Below, piece by piece: positions 16,540 to 26,287 of a DNA stretch of 64,000 bases (position 1 is the first letter of the stretch; each line of letters opens with the position of its first letter). The position numbers and the translations under genes are program-made. The stretch covers positions 1,054,001 through 1,118,000 of the forward strand of contig NZ_CP014337.1 of NCBI RefSeq assembly GCF_002024805.1, written 5' to 3'. The DNA comes from Elizabethkingia bruuniana. Lineage in GTDB: Bacteria; Bacteroidota; Bacteroidia; Flavobacteriales; Weeksellaceae. Under the pieces are notes generated by a model. It was given only the letters and a program-made list of their open reading frames with translations, was not told the origin of the DNA and ran no database searches.

Positions 16540-19500
16540 ATGACTATGAAGAACTATGGATTGTACAGACCTGAATTTGAATTTGACTCTTGTGGTGTTG
16601 GCTTTGTAGCTAATATTAAAGGAGTTAAAAGCCATAAAGTTGTTGCAGATGCAATAACAATGCTGGAGAATATGGAGCACAGAGGGGCTACCGGTTACGA
16701 AAGTAATACCGGGGACGGAGCAGGTGTACAAATCCAGATTCCACATGAACTGCTGGAAGAAGAAGCTTCTACTTACGGAATAGATTTGCCCCGGCTGGGA
16801 GACTATGGAGTAGGAATGTTCTTCTTTCCTAAAAATGTGGCACTTATCGATGAATGTAAAAATATTATTCAGCATGCCGCAGACAGACTAGAACTAAATA
16901 TTTTAGGGTATAGACCTGTCCCTGTAAACAATATTGAGCTTGGTGAACTTGCGAAGGAAGTGGAACCTGTAATGGAAATGATCTTCATCGAAAAGCCTTT
17001 TGGAATCGATTATGAAAATAGTTTTGAAAGAAAGCTCTTCGTTTTCCGTAATTATATTAGCAATCAGATAAATAATGTTCTGCAAAATGATCCTATTGGT
17101 TTTTATGTAGCTTCACTTTCATGTAGAAAGCTTGTTTACAAAGGTCAATTGAGAAGTATACAGATCAGACACTATTTCAGAGATTTAACCAACCCCAAAC
17201 TTACTTCTGCTTTTGGTATGGTGCATTCCCGTTTTGCAACCAATACTTCGCCCACATGGAGCCTTGCACAGCCTTTTAGATATTTGGCACATAATGGAGA
17301 GATTAACACAGTACAGGGGAATCTTAACTGGTTAAAATCGTCCCAGAAAACATTTACAAGCCCTTATTTTACTGCTCAGGAAATAGATATGCTTTTGCCA
17401 TTAGTTACTCCTGATCAGTCGGATTCAGCATATCTGGATAATATGGTAGAAATGTTGGTACATGCAGGCCGATCTTTACCACATGTTATGATGATGCTTA
17501 TTCCTGAAGCATGGGATGGTAATGAGATCATGGAAGATTACAAAAAACATTTCTATGAATTCCATGCCTGCGTAATGGAGCCGTGGGATGGACCAGCTTC
17601 TATCTCATTTACGGATGGTAAAATTATCGGAGCTACTCTGGACAGAAATGGACTGCGCCCTTCAAGATTTTGTGTTACTTCCGATGATATGGTTGTTATG
17701 GCATCGGAGTCTGGCGCATTGCCTGTGGATCCTGCTAAAATTATAAAAAGTGGGCGTCTTCAGCCCGGAAAAATGTTTCTGGTAGATCTTGCCAAAGGTA
17801 AAATTATCAGTGACGAAGAACTTAAAAAAGAAATCTGCACTTCTCAGCCTTACAAAGAATGGCTGGATAGCCAGAAAATACGTTTAGAAGAACTGCCGGC
17901 GCCGAGAATACGTTTTACTATGCTACAGGCGGATGACATTTTTAAATATCAGCAAGCATTTGGTTATACACGTGAAGATGTAGATCAGGTTATTAAACCT
18001 ATGGCACTTACCGGAAAAGAACCTATTGGCTCTATGGGATTCGATGCTCCACTGGCTGTGCTTAGCGAAAAACCACAACACTTAAGCTCATATTTCAAAC
18101 AGTTATTTGCTCAGGTAACCAATCCGCCGATCGATCCTATCCGGGAGCGAATGGTGATGTCTCTTGCTACAATTATTGGAGGAAATGGAAATGTTCTTTC
18201 TGAAGATAAAAACTTTGCACATTCTATAACGCTTAAACAGCCTATTCTTAATAATGAGCAGTTGGAAAAGCTTAGGAGTATAGACACCGGGAATTTTCAG
18301 GCGAAAACAATTCATACTTATTTCAAAGCTGACGGAAACCCGGGTAGCTTGAAGCGAGGGATAGACCGCATCTGCAGATATGCTATGGATGCAGTGGAAG
18401 ATGGTTTTGATGTTCTGATTCTTTCAGACAGAGCTATAGATTCCGACCATGTTGCAATCCCTACATTGCTGGCTTGTTCTGCCGTACATCATCATCTGGT
18501 AAGAAAAGGAGCCCGACGAAAAATAGGTATAGTAATAGAAGCCGGAGATATATGGGAAGTACATCATTTTGCAGCCTTATTAGGTTTCGGTGCTACGGCA
18601 ATTAATCCATATCTGGCTTTAGCTTCCATCAGGCAGTTACATTTAGCCGGAGAGATTGATGGTGATCTGGAACAATTAAAAAAGAATTATTTAAAATCTG
18701 TCGGAGACGGGCTGTTAAAGATCTTTTCTAAAATGGGAATTTCAACTTTACAGTCATATCAGGGATCCCAGATATTTGAAATTGTCGGCATCAATAAAAT
18801 GGTTGTGAATAGCTGTTTTACGGGAGCTATATCAAGAATTGAGGGGATTGGATTTGATGAGATTGCCAAAGAAGCACTCATTAAACATAACAATGCTTTC
18901 CGTCCGGTAATGAAGCAGGAAGTACTGCAGGAAGGTGGCGTTTACCAATGGAAAAAAACAGGAGAATACCACCAATATAATCCGAATACGGTTCATTTAT
19001 TACAACAAGCTACATGGAAAAATGATTATGAAATTTTCAAAAAATATTCCAGAGCTGTCAATATAGGAAATGATGCGCCAGTAAGCTTAAGAGCATTATT
19101 GGAACTAAAAAATGACCGCGAAGCAATAGCTATTGAAGAAGTAGAGCCTATAGAAAACATACTAAAACGTTTTGCTACAGGAGCGATGTCCTTTGGTTCT
19201 ATTTCCTGGGAAGCCCATACAACTTTGGCAATTGCAATGAATCGCATCGGAGCAAAAAGCAATACCGGAGAGGGAGGAGAAGATGAACAACGTTACGATT
19301 TGTTACAAAATGGTGATAGTATGCGTTCCGCTATTAAGCAGGTTGCTTCAGGGCGGTTCGGTGTAACGAGTAGATATCTTGCAGAAGCAGAAGAAATCCA
19401 GATAAAAATGGCACAGGGTGCTAAACCTGGAGAAGGAGGACAGTTACCTGGCGATAAAGTAGACAGCTGGATTGGAAAAACCCGTCATGCTACTCCGGGA

Positions 19501-21042
19501 GTAGGCTTAATTTCTCCGCCGCCACACCACGATATTTATTCAATAGAAGACTTGGCACAGCTGATCTTTGATCTGAAGAATGCAAACAGACATGCACGAA
19601 TTAGTGTTAAACTTGTTTCAAAAGCAGGAGTCGGAACTATTGCGTCTGGTGTAGCGAAAGCGAAAGCAGACCATATTTTAATATCAGGTTATGATGGTGG
19701 TACCGGTGCATCTCCGGTGAGTTCTGTAAGGCATGCCGGATTACCATGGGAACTTGGACTGGCAGAGACACATCAAACTTTAATTAAAAATAAACTAAGA
19801 CAACGCGTAACGATTCAAACAGATGGTCAGATAAAGACAGGTAGAGATATTGTTATTGCTACATTACTGGGAGCTGAAGAATGGGGAATAGCAACATCTG
19901 CACTTATTGTACAGGGATGTATTCTGATGCGTAAATGTCATCTAAACACGTGTCCTGTAGGTATTGCTACACAAAATCCTGATTTAAGAGCAAAATTCTC
20001 TGGTAGTGCGGATCATTTGGTTAACTATTTCAAATTTCTGGCTACGGAGGTAAGAGAGCTGATGGCAGCTTTAGGATTCAGAACAATAGATGAAATGGTA
20101 GGACAGTATCAGTGTCTTACCAAAAAAGAAAAATTAAAACACTGGAAGCATCAGAATATAAATCTTGATGATTTTCTGCAAAAAGTTGAAAATGATTTAC
20201 CATTGGTGAAATCGGAAGATCAGGATAATGAATTGAATGATTCTATATCCTGGAAGATGCTTGAAGCAGCAGAGGAAGCGTTGCAGAATACATCTAATAT
20301 CAGAGCCTTTTTTGAGGTTAAAAATACAGACAGGGCAATAGGTACTATATTGTCCCATGAAATTACCAAGAAGTATAAATCTGAAGGAATGAAGGAAGAT
20401 TCGCTGGTATTCGACTTCAAGGGAACTGCAGGGCAAAGCTATGGGGCATTCTGTAATAAAGGACTTACGATGATTTTGGAAGGGGATGCCAATGACTATT
20501 TTGGTAAAGGTCTTTCTGGTGCCAAGCTGGCTATAAAATTACCTGAAGAATCTAAAATTAAAGCACATGAAAACAGTATTATTGGTAATGTAGCTTTATA
20601 TGGAGCCACTAGCGGAAAAGCTTTTATTAACGGAATGGCTGGAGAACGTTTTTGTGTCCGCAATTCCGGAGCGACGGCTGTAGTAGAAGGAGTAGGCGAT
20701 CACGGATGCGAATATATGACAGGAGGAACAGTTGTTATTTTAGGAGATGTCGGAAGGAATTTTGGAGCGGGGATGAGTGGAGGAATCGCGTATGTGTGGG
20801 ATATTAATAAATCTCTGGATAAGAATTTTAACCCGGATATGGCAGATCTGGAGTCATTGGAGGAATCTGATGTTCAGTTAATCAGGCAATTAATAGAGGA
20901 ACATGTTACCATTACAGGGAGTGAAATAGGTCAATATTTACTGAGTGATTTTGAACAAGCATTGGGGTACTTTGTAAAGGTATATCCGAGAGATTATAAA
21001 AAGGCTTTACTAAAGCAAAAAGAAAACAAAGAAACTAATTAG
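16540..21042 (+). CDS. gltB: Glutamate synthase large subunit
   Basis: 1500-residue alpha subunit of glutamate synthase (EC 1.4.1.13 type), which makes two glutamates from glutamine and 2-oxoglutarate. N-terminal class-II glutaminase domain: Cys18 (FDSCGVGFVA) is the predicted nucleophile exposed by removal of a short propeptide. A central domain, then the FMN/2-oxoglutarate synthase domain with a 3Fe-4S cluster site at Cys1127, Cys1133 and Cys1138 (CILMRKCHLNTCPVG). The C-terminal GXGXG beta-helix domain carries GGTVVILGDVGRNFGAGMSGG. An ATG two codons later (16546) is an equally possible start. gltD follows after five bases. Confidence 0.97.
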   Translation: MTMKNYGLYRPEFEFDSCGVGFVANIKGVKSHKVVADAITMLENMEHRGATGYESNTGDGAGVQIQIPHELLEEEASTYGIDLPRLGDYGVGMFFFPKNVALIDECKNIIQHAADRLELNILGYRPVPVNNIELGELAKEVEPVMEMIFIEKPFGIDYENSFERKLFVFRNYISNQINNVLQNDPIGFYVASLSCRKLVYKGQLRSIQIRHYFRDLTNPKLTSAFGMVHSRFATNTSPTWSLAQPFRYLAHNGEINTVQGNLNWLKSSQKTFTSPYFTAQEIDMLLPLVTPDQSDSAYLDNMVEMLVHAGRSLPHVMMMLIPEAWDGNEIMEDYKKHFYEFHACVMEPWDGPASISFTDGKIIGATLDRNGLRPSRFCVTSDDMVVMASESGALPVDPAKIIKSGRLQPGKMFLVDLAKGKIISDEELKKEICTSQPYKEWLDSQKIRLEELPAPRIRFTMLQADDIFKYQQAFGYTREDVDQVIKPMALTGKEPIGSMGFDAPLAVLSEKPQHLSSYFKQLFAQVTNPPIDPIRERMVMSLATIIGGNGNVLSEDKNFAHSITLKQPILNNEQLEKLRSIDTGNFQAKTIHTYFKADGNPGSLKRGIDRICRYAMDAVEDGFDVLILSDRAIDSDHVAIPTLLACSAVHHHLVRKGARRKIGIVIEAGDIWEVHHFAALLGFGATAINPYLALASIRQLHLAGEIDGDLEQLKKNYLKSVGDGLLKIFSKMGISTLQSYQGSQIFEIVGINKMVVNSCFTGAISRIEGIGFDEIAKEALIKHNNAFRPVMKQEVLQEGGVYQWKKTGEYHQYNPNTVHLLQQATWKNDYEIFKKYSRAVNIGNDAPVSLRALLELKNDREAIAIEEVEPIENILKRFATGAMSFGSISWEAHTTLAIAMNRIGAKSNTGEGGEDEQRYDLLQNGDSMRSAIKQVASGRFGVTSRYLAEAEEIQIKMAQGAKPGEGGQLPGDKVDSWIGKTRHATPGVGLISPPPHHDIYSIEDLAQLIFDLKNANRHARISVKLVSKAGVGTIASGVAKAKADHILISGYDGGTGASPVSSVRHAGLPWELGLAETHQTLIKNKLRQRVTIQTDGQIKTGRDIVIATLLGAEEWGIATSALIVQGCILMRKCHLNTCPVGIATQNPDLRAKFSGSADHLVNYFKFLATEVRELMAALGFRTIDEMVGQYQCLTKKEKLKHWKHQNINLDDFLQKVENDLPLVKSEDQDNELNDSISWKMLEAAEEALQNTSNIRAFFEVKNTDRAIGTILSHEITKKYKSEGMKEDSLVFDFKGTAGQSYGAFCNKGLTMILEGDANDYFGKGLSGAKLAIKLPEESKIKAHENSIIGNVALYGATSGKAFINGMAGERFCVRNSGATAVVEGVGDHGCEYMTGGTVVILGDVGRNFGAGMSGGIAYVWDINKSLDKNFNPDMADLESLEESDVQLIRQLIEEHVTITGSEIGQYLLSDFEQALGYFVKVYPRDYKKALLKQKENKETN

Positions 21043-21047
21043 CAGCC

Positions 21048-22481
21048 ATGGGAAAGACAGACGGATTTTTATTATATGAGAGAGAGCTACCGGTAAAAGA
21101 ACTGGCGGAAAGCAGGGTGAAACACTATCAGGAATTCCAGCACTTACCATCGGCTGAATTATTAAATAACCAGGCAGCCCGTTGCATGAATTGTGGAATA
21201 CCTTTTTGTCAGAGTGGTTGCCCGTTGGGGAATGTGATTCCGGAATTTAATGATGCCGTATACAATAATCAGTGGAAGAAGGCATATGATATACTTTCTA
21301 CAACCAATAACTTTCCTGAATTTACCGGAAGAATTTGTCCGGCGCCTTGTGAAGGATCATGTGTACTTGGGATAAATGAATTACCGGTAACCATAGAAGA
21401 GATTGAAAAAAATATTATAGAAACAGCTTTCCGTGAAGGCTATGTAAAGCCTCAGATTGCAATTAGCAGAACAGGGAAAAAAGTAGCAGTAGTGGGATCA
21501 GGTCCCTCCGGGTTGGCTGCTGCAGATCAGTTAAATAAAATGGGGCATCTGGTAACTGTTTTCGAAAGAGATTCGGAAGCAGGAGGATTGTTGAGGTTTG
21601 GAATTCCGGATTTTAAACTGGATAAGAAGATTGTAGAAAGGCGGATTAGATTAATGGAGCAGGAAGGTATTGTTTTCAAAACCAATACTAATGTCGGGAC
21701 AGATTATTCTGCAGAAGAACTTGACCGTAATTTTGATGCTGTTGTATTGGCATTAGGCAGTACAATTCCAAGAGATTTACCTATTCCGAACAGAGAAGCT
21801 AAGGGTATTTATTTTGCCATGGAATTCCTGAAGCAAAGTAATAAAAGAGTTAGTAATATAGGATTCCAGGAAGAGGAAATTAATGTTGAAGGAAAAAAGG
21901 TGTTGGTAATAGGTGGTGGAGATACAGGTTCGGACTGCATTGGTACCTCCAACAGACAAGGGGCGGAACAGATTCTGCAGATTGAGATTATGCCAATGCC
22001 ACCGATGCAGAGAGATGAAACAATGCCATGGCCTATGTTCCCCATGGTTCTGAAAACAACAACTTCTCATGATGAAGGTTGTGAGAGGAAATGGATGATT
22101 AACTGTAAAGAGTTTCTGAAAGATGAACATGGGCATCTGAAAGGGGTCAGGGCTACAGAAGTAGAATGGGCGAAAGATCCGGTAACAAAACGTTATACAT
22201 CTTTTGTAGAAAAGCCAGGGTCAGAGTTTATTATTGACTGTGATTATGCCTTTTTGGCAATGGGATTTTTACATGTACAGCATAAAGGATTGGTTGAGGC
22301 TCTAGATATTCAGTTAGATCCAAGGCTCAATCTGATTGGTAATGATACTGAATATAAAACGAATCAGGATAAAATTTTTACTTGTGGTGATGCCAGAAGA
22401 GGGCAATCTTTAGTGGTATGGGCAATTACCGAAGGACGAAAATGCGCAGAGAAGGTGAATATATATATGAAGGATGAATAA
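21048..22481 (+). CDS. gltD: Glutamate synthase small subunit
   Basis: 477-residue beta subunit that passes electrons from NAD(P)H through FAD and 4Fe-4S clusters to GltB. N-terminal iron-sulfur segment with Cys46, Cys49, Cys54 and Cys58 (CMNCGIPFCQSGC) and a second group GRICPAPCEGSC near 94-105. FAD-binding motif VAVVGSGPSGLAAADQ (about 144-159) and NAD(P)H motif VLVIGGGDTGSDCIGT (about 285-300). It forms a two-gene operon with gltB; the ammonium transporter at 58.8 kb serves the same nitrogen-assimilation route but is not adjacent. Confidence 0.97.
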   Translation: MGKTDGFLLYERELPVKELAESRVKHYQEFQHLPSAELLNNQAARCMNCGIPFCQSGCPLGNVIPEFNDAVYNNQWKKAYDILSTTNNFPEFTGRICPAPCEGSCVLGINELPVTIEEIEKNIIETAFREGYVKPQIAISRTGKKVAVVGSGPSGLAAADQLNKMGHLVTVFERDSEAGGLLRFGIPDFKLDKKIVERRIRLMEQEGIVFKTNTNVGTDYSAEELDRNFDAVVLALGSTIPRDLPIPNREAKGIYFAMEFLKQSNKRVSNIGFQEEEINVEGKKVLVIGGGDTGSDCIGTSNRQGAEQILQIEIMPMPPMQRDETMPWPMFPMVLKTTTSHDEGCERKWMINCKEFLKDEHGHLKGVRATEVEWAKDPVTKRYTSFVEKPGSEFIIDCDYAFLAMGFLHVQHKGLVEALDIQLDPRLNLIGNDTEYKTNQDKIFTCGDARRGQSLVVWAITEGRKCAEKVNIYMKDE

Positions 22482-22498
22482 ACTATTTTTCACACAAA

Positions 22499-22532
22499 CG
22501 AGGCCGTATACCAGTGGTAATACGGCCTTTTT
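22499..22532 (+). terminator. gltBD terminator
   Basis: AGGCCGTAT-N14-ATACGGCCT followed by T6, 18 bases after gltD. Confidence 0.88.
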
Positions 22533-22574
22533 TATGCTTTTTCAGTCTTTTAATATTTGATTGTGATATATTTG

Positions 22575-23504
22575 CTATTTAGCTAGCAAGTCCTTTATAC
22601 AGTCTCTGTTGAATATAGGAAACAAAAATTGGAATCCTGTATTGGTGAACTTAGCAGAATTTGTTGTAATACCTGTTAAAACTGTTCCTTCTGCCATTTC
22701 ACCTTTCATAATCTTTAAAATAAATGCAGGGATTTTGAGAGGTATAAAAATGGTTCTGTATTTAGTTTTCGCAATCTTAATGATAGCCTGATGATATGAG
22801 ATGGCGTGTGGTGCAGTAATGTTGTATATTCCTTCTACAGATTCGTTTTTTATGGAATGGAGATAAGCCCGTGTAATATCATCCAAATGCAACCAGCTCA
22901 TTCTTTGTTTACCATTTCCGAGTATAGGAGCTATTCTAAAGCTTAAAGGCTTCAGAAACTCTTTTAATGCACCTTCTTGAGGAGACATGACAACACCGGT
23001 TCTCATAATCACTAACCTTTTCCCCATATCACCAACAGGTTTTATGCTTTCCTCCCATTTTTGGCAAACATCAGCAAGAAATCCCTTTCCTTTAGGAGTC
23101 GTTTCGTCAAAGGTCATACGGTTGTCATAATCGCCACCATAATAATTAATACCGGAAGCTGAAATTACAGCTTTAACTTTATTAGGGATTTCTCTAAGAC
23201 TTTTACATAATAGCTCAGAACTCTTTATTCTGCTATTTTCTATTTCTTTCTTTCGGGAATTTGTCCATCTTTTCGCGCCAATATTTTCTCCAGCCAGATG
23301 TACAATATAATCAGCTTCTTCAATAGCTTTTTTATCAATTTCTCCTGTGGATGGGTTCCAGCCTGCAAATCGAATATGAGCACTCCCTTTGTTTTTGTCG
23401 GGGGTCCGGGAAAGAAGAATTACGTTATAATCTTCTTCCACGAGAAGCTTAGCGAGATGATTACCTATCAAACCGCTTCCGCCCGTAATTACTACAGTCT
23501 CCAT
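22575..23504 (-). CDS. TIGR01777-family NAD-dependent epimerase-like protein
   Basis: 309 residues of the extended SDR superfamily: TGGSGLIG at 7-14, VHLAGENIGAKRW, and ISASGINYYGG typical of the TIGR01777 (YfcH/SulA-like) group, with a C-terminal DUF1731-like end (IPAFILKIMKGEMAEGTVLTG). Biochemical role is unknown for most members; cell-envelope or division effects have been proposed. Single gene, convergent with gltD. Confidence 0.87.
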   Translation of the reverse strand: METVVITGGSGLIGNHLAKLLVEEDYNVILLSRTPDKNKGSAHIRFAGWNPSTGEIDKKAIEEADYIVHLAGENIGAKRWTNSRKKEIENSRIKSSELLCKSLREIPNKVKAVISASGINYYGGDYDNRMTFDETTPKGKGFLADVCQKWEESIKPVGDMGKRLVIMRTGVVMSPQEGALKEFLKPLSFRIAPILGNGKQRMSWLHLDDITRAYLHSIKNESVEGIYNITAPHAISYHQAIIKIAKTKYRTIFIPLKIPAFILKIMKGEMAEGTVLTGITTNSAKFTNTGFQFLFPIFNRDCIKDLLAK

Positions 23505-23853
23505 TAAATTTCTTTTTTTATTCAGATTATATAACGGAATAAATCAAAAAATATTGAGTTATAACTCGTTACAGATAGTGAAGGTAATGAAAAAATAAAT
23601 ACATATTTGTTGCGAATATTAAATTTATTTAATGGTTTTTGTGAATGATTGTTAATGTTGTTTGGTATAATTTTTACTAAATATAATTAATGAAAGAATG
23701 CAAATTAGCTTTAGGGCCGTATTTTGTTTATTTTTTATTGAAATTAAGAGTTTATTAAATAAAAATATGGCGCCTATAAAAGATGATAAGAAGTAGAATT
23801 TTCCGGATTAAAAATTCTTTTTCTTTAAAATTAGATTTAATTTTGGTACCGCA
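23505..23853. other. Divergent control region between the epimerase gene and dgt
   Basis: 349 AT-rich bases with no credible gene. The only clear signal is TAATTTTG at 23838-23845, a perfect -7 element only eight bases before the dgt ATG. No -33 TTG is visible at the right distance, and no strong hairpin. Confidence 0.5.
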
Positions 23854-25218
23854 ATGAATTTGAATACGATTTTTACAACCAAGAGGGCAGGAGTACAGGA
23901 AAGCACAACGGCATCCAGAAGTGCTTATCAAAGAGATTTTGACAGAATTATTTTTTCATCGGCATTTAGAAGGCTTCAGAATAAGACGCAAGTTTTCCCG
24001 TTGCCTGGAAGTGTTTTTGTACATAACAGATTAACTCATTCTCTGGAAGTAGCTTCTGTAGGACGTTCTCTGGGGAGTATAATAGGAGAACATATTGCTG
24101 AAAATTTCGCAGCTGATCTGGAGGAAGAAAGTAGTCTGTTTTATCAATATAATCTTAATAATGTTATTGCCGCAGCTTGCCTTTGTCATGATATTGGCAA
24201 TCCTGCATTTGGGCATTCAGGAGAGGATGCTATTGCAAGTTATTTTGAAAGAAATGAAAGTTCTCTGAAACCACATTTTTCTGAGAGAGAGTGGAATGAC
24301 CTTATTAATTTTGAGGGAAATGCAAATGCGATAAGAGTTTTAACGCAACAGCAAATTGGAAAAAGTGAAGGCGGATTGATGCTGACAAATACAACATTAG
24401 CTTCTATCGCTAAATATCCATGTGAATCATCCGCCAAAGATTTCAGCAAAAAGGATCTTCAGCGCAAGAAATTTGGATTTTTCCAGAGTGAAGAAAAAAC
24501 TTTTGAAGATATTGCTTCATCTGTTAATCTGATTCAGACTTCAGACTCTCCGGTTATCTATAAAAGACATCCGTTTGTATGGTTGGTAGAGGCTGCAGAT
24601 GATATTTGCTATAATATCATCGATATGGAAGATGCGCACCGCTTAGGAATTGTGAAAACAGAACCTTGTGAAGAGCTTTTTACGACACTTATAGAATCTG
24701 TAAATGCAGATGACATACCAAGAGTCAGAAAAAACCTTGAACAGATCACCAATGAGAACGAAAGGATTTCTTATTTGCGAGCTAAAGTAATAAACTCTTT
24801 AATTTCAAAAACAAAAGAAATTTACATTAAGCATATCCCACAAATCCTGGATGGGAGTCTCAACAAATCGCTTTTAGGTATTTTTGGAGAGGAATGTGAT
24901 GCTTTAGAAAAAATAGAGAAATATTCTATCGAAAATATCTACCGCCACCGGGCAGTTGTAGAAATTGAAAATGCGGGTTATAATGTAATGTACGAGTTAC
25001 TCAATCACTTTATCCCCTCCATTCTTAAAGAAAAATCAGCCAGAAAGAATTATGATAAAATGGCCTTACAACTTCTACCGAAGCAATTTGTATATGAGGG
25101 CGTTTCCGATTATCAGAAAGTATTAGGTATTATAGACTATGTATCGGGTATGACAGACAATTACGCAACCGATATCTACAGAAAAATTAAAGGTATTGAT
25201 ATTGGAATGACAGTATAA
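23854..25218 (+). CDS. dgt: Deoxyguanosinetriphosphate triphosphohydrolase (dGTPase)
   Basis: 454-residue HD-domain dNTP triphosphohydrolase (EC 3.1.5.1 family). The metal site is visible as H62 (RLTHSLEVASVGRSLG) and His112-Asp113 in CHDIGNPAFGHSGE; the N-terminal YQRDFDRIIFSSAFRRLQNKTQVFP is characteristic. It balances dNTP pools and may restrict phage DNA. The predicted RNA start, from the -7 at 23838-23845, leaves a leader of only a few bases, so the mRNA may be almost leaderless. Confidence 0.94.
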   Translation: MNLNTIFTTKRAGVQESTTASRSAYQRDFDRIIFSSAFRRLQNKTQVFPLPGSVFVHNRLTHSLEVASVGRSLGSIIGEHIAENFAADLEEESSLFYQYNLNNVIAAACLCHDIGNPAFGHSGEDAIASYFERNESSLKPHFSEREWNDLINFEGNANAIRVLTQQQIGKSEGGLMLTNTTLASIAKYPCESSAKDFSKKDLQRKKFGFFQSEEKTFEDIASSVNLIQTSDSPVIYKRHPFVWLVEAADDICYNIIDMEDAHRLGIVKTEPCEELFTTLIESVNADDIPRVRKNLEQITNENERISYLRAKVINSLISKTKEIYIKHIPQILDGSLNKSLLGIFGEECDALEKIEKYSIENIYRHRAVVEIENAGYNVMYELLNHFIPSILKEKSARKNYDKMALQLLPKQFVYEGVSDYQKVLGIIDYVSGMTDNYATDIYRKIKGIDIGMTV

Positions 25219-25238
25219 TTCTTAGATGAAATATTACA

Positions 25239-25273
25239 AAAAAGATCGGAGTACATTCTCTGATCTTTTTTGT
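25239..25273 (+). terminator. dgt terminator
   Basis: AAAAAGATCGGAG-N6-CTCTGATCTTTTTT: 12-base stem with one G-T pair and T6, 20 bases after the dgt stop. Confidence 0.85.
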
Positions 25274-25370
25274 CCGGTTATGTCTCCATTTCGTCATAAC
25301 ATAAATGCAACTAATCAAGTAATTTTTGTATCAGACTATCAAAGACCTCTCTTTGCAGAAAATTTAAGCT

Positions 25371-26279
25371 ATGAGAAAAGGTCTTTTGATCACTTTTTAT
25401 TGTATGACCCATTTTTTTTATTGGGCAAACGCACAATCCGGAATATCCGGAGAATTGAAAACGGAATACATACCTTATTCCAATTATATCCGTCCGGAGG
25501 ACAGCACTAAAACTAATTCAAAAAGTAACTTTCGCCGAATACAAATGAATCTTAGTATTCCTTTGTCTGTAAAAAAAACAGAGGATGGAAAGGTAAAAGC
25601 ATGGTCACTATTGGTAAGTGGCTCTTATGCTAAGCTGTCTCATAAAGACTATGCTACACAACTATTTCCGGATCAGATGCTGAACGCTCAGATTGGACTG
25701 CAGCATATAAGGCCATTAGGAGGGAAATGGAGCATGATGATTATGGGAACTGTTGGTGTCTATACTGATTTGGAAAACGTAGACAAGAGTGATATCCTAG
25801 GGCAGGGTGGCGTAGTATTTATAAAACAGTTTAACCCTAATTTGGCCTTTGGATTTGGACCGGGAATAACAACAGCTTTCGGTGTCCCGATGATTATGCC
25901 TTTTATTTATCTGGACTGGAAAACAGGTACTAAATTTAAGGTTAGTGTCAAATTCCCGGAAGAAGCTACTGTTGGCTATCAGTTCTCTGATATGTTTGCT
26001 TTAAAAGCTGTAGTGGGATTAGACGGTATGGTAGTAGAGAGAAAGAAGGAAGATAAATCAATACTATTAGGCTATCAACAGATAACAGCAGGATTAAGGC
26101 CCGAAGTAAAGATCGGAAAATCATTAAGCCTGCGTATTACCGGCGGGAGTGTGCTTGTAAGGTCTTTTAGTGAGAATGACCGTAGCCTGAAAAGTTTCTT
26201 TAAAGAGAAAAAGCAAAAAGATCCAAGTTTTACAAACTCGTTTTATGCAGCTGTAGCGTTGCGTTGGAATCTTCCATAG
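25371..26279 (+). CDS. DUF6268-like outer-membrane beta-barrel protein
   Basis: 302 residues with a signal peptide (MRKGLLITFYCMTHFFYWANA, 1-21) and alternating hydrophobic strands ending in a C-terminal Trp/aromatic strand (AAVALRWNLP), as in outer-membrane barrels. The pattern fits DUF6268 family proteins of Bacteroidota; function unknown. It converges on the LytTR gene with only eight bases between the stops and no terminator there. Confidence 0.75.
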   Translation: MRKGLLITFYCMTHFFYWANAQSGISGELKTEYIPYSNYIRPEDSTKTNSKSNFRRIQMNLSIPLSVKKTEDGKVKAWSLLVSGSYAKLSHKDYATQLFPDQMLNAQIGLQHIRPLGGKWSMMIMGTVGVYTDLENVDKSDILGQGGVVFIKQFNPNLAFGFGPGITTAFGVPMIMPFIYLDWKTGTKFKVSVKFPEEATVGYQFSDMFALKAVVGLDGMVVERKKEDKSILLGYQQITAGLRPEVKIGKSLSLRITGGSVLVRSFSENDRSLKSFFKEKKQKDPSFTNSFYAAVALRWNLP

Positions 26280-26287
26280 ACAGTTTC

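Noticed and set aside
25226-25510. 94-codon plus-strand frame (MKYYKKDRSTFSDLF...)
   Set aside because: It spans the dgt terminator and the signal peptide of the DUF6268-like gene in another frame; no protein-like pattern.
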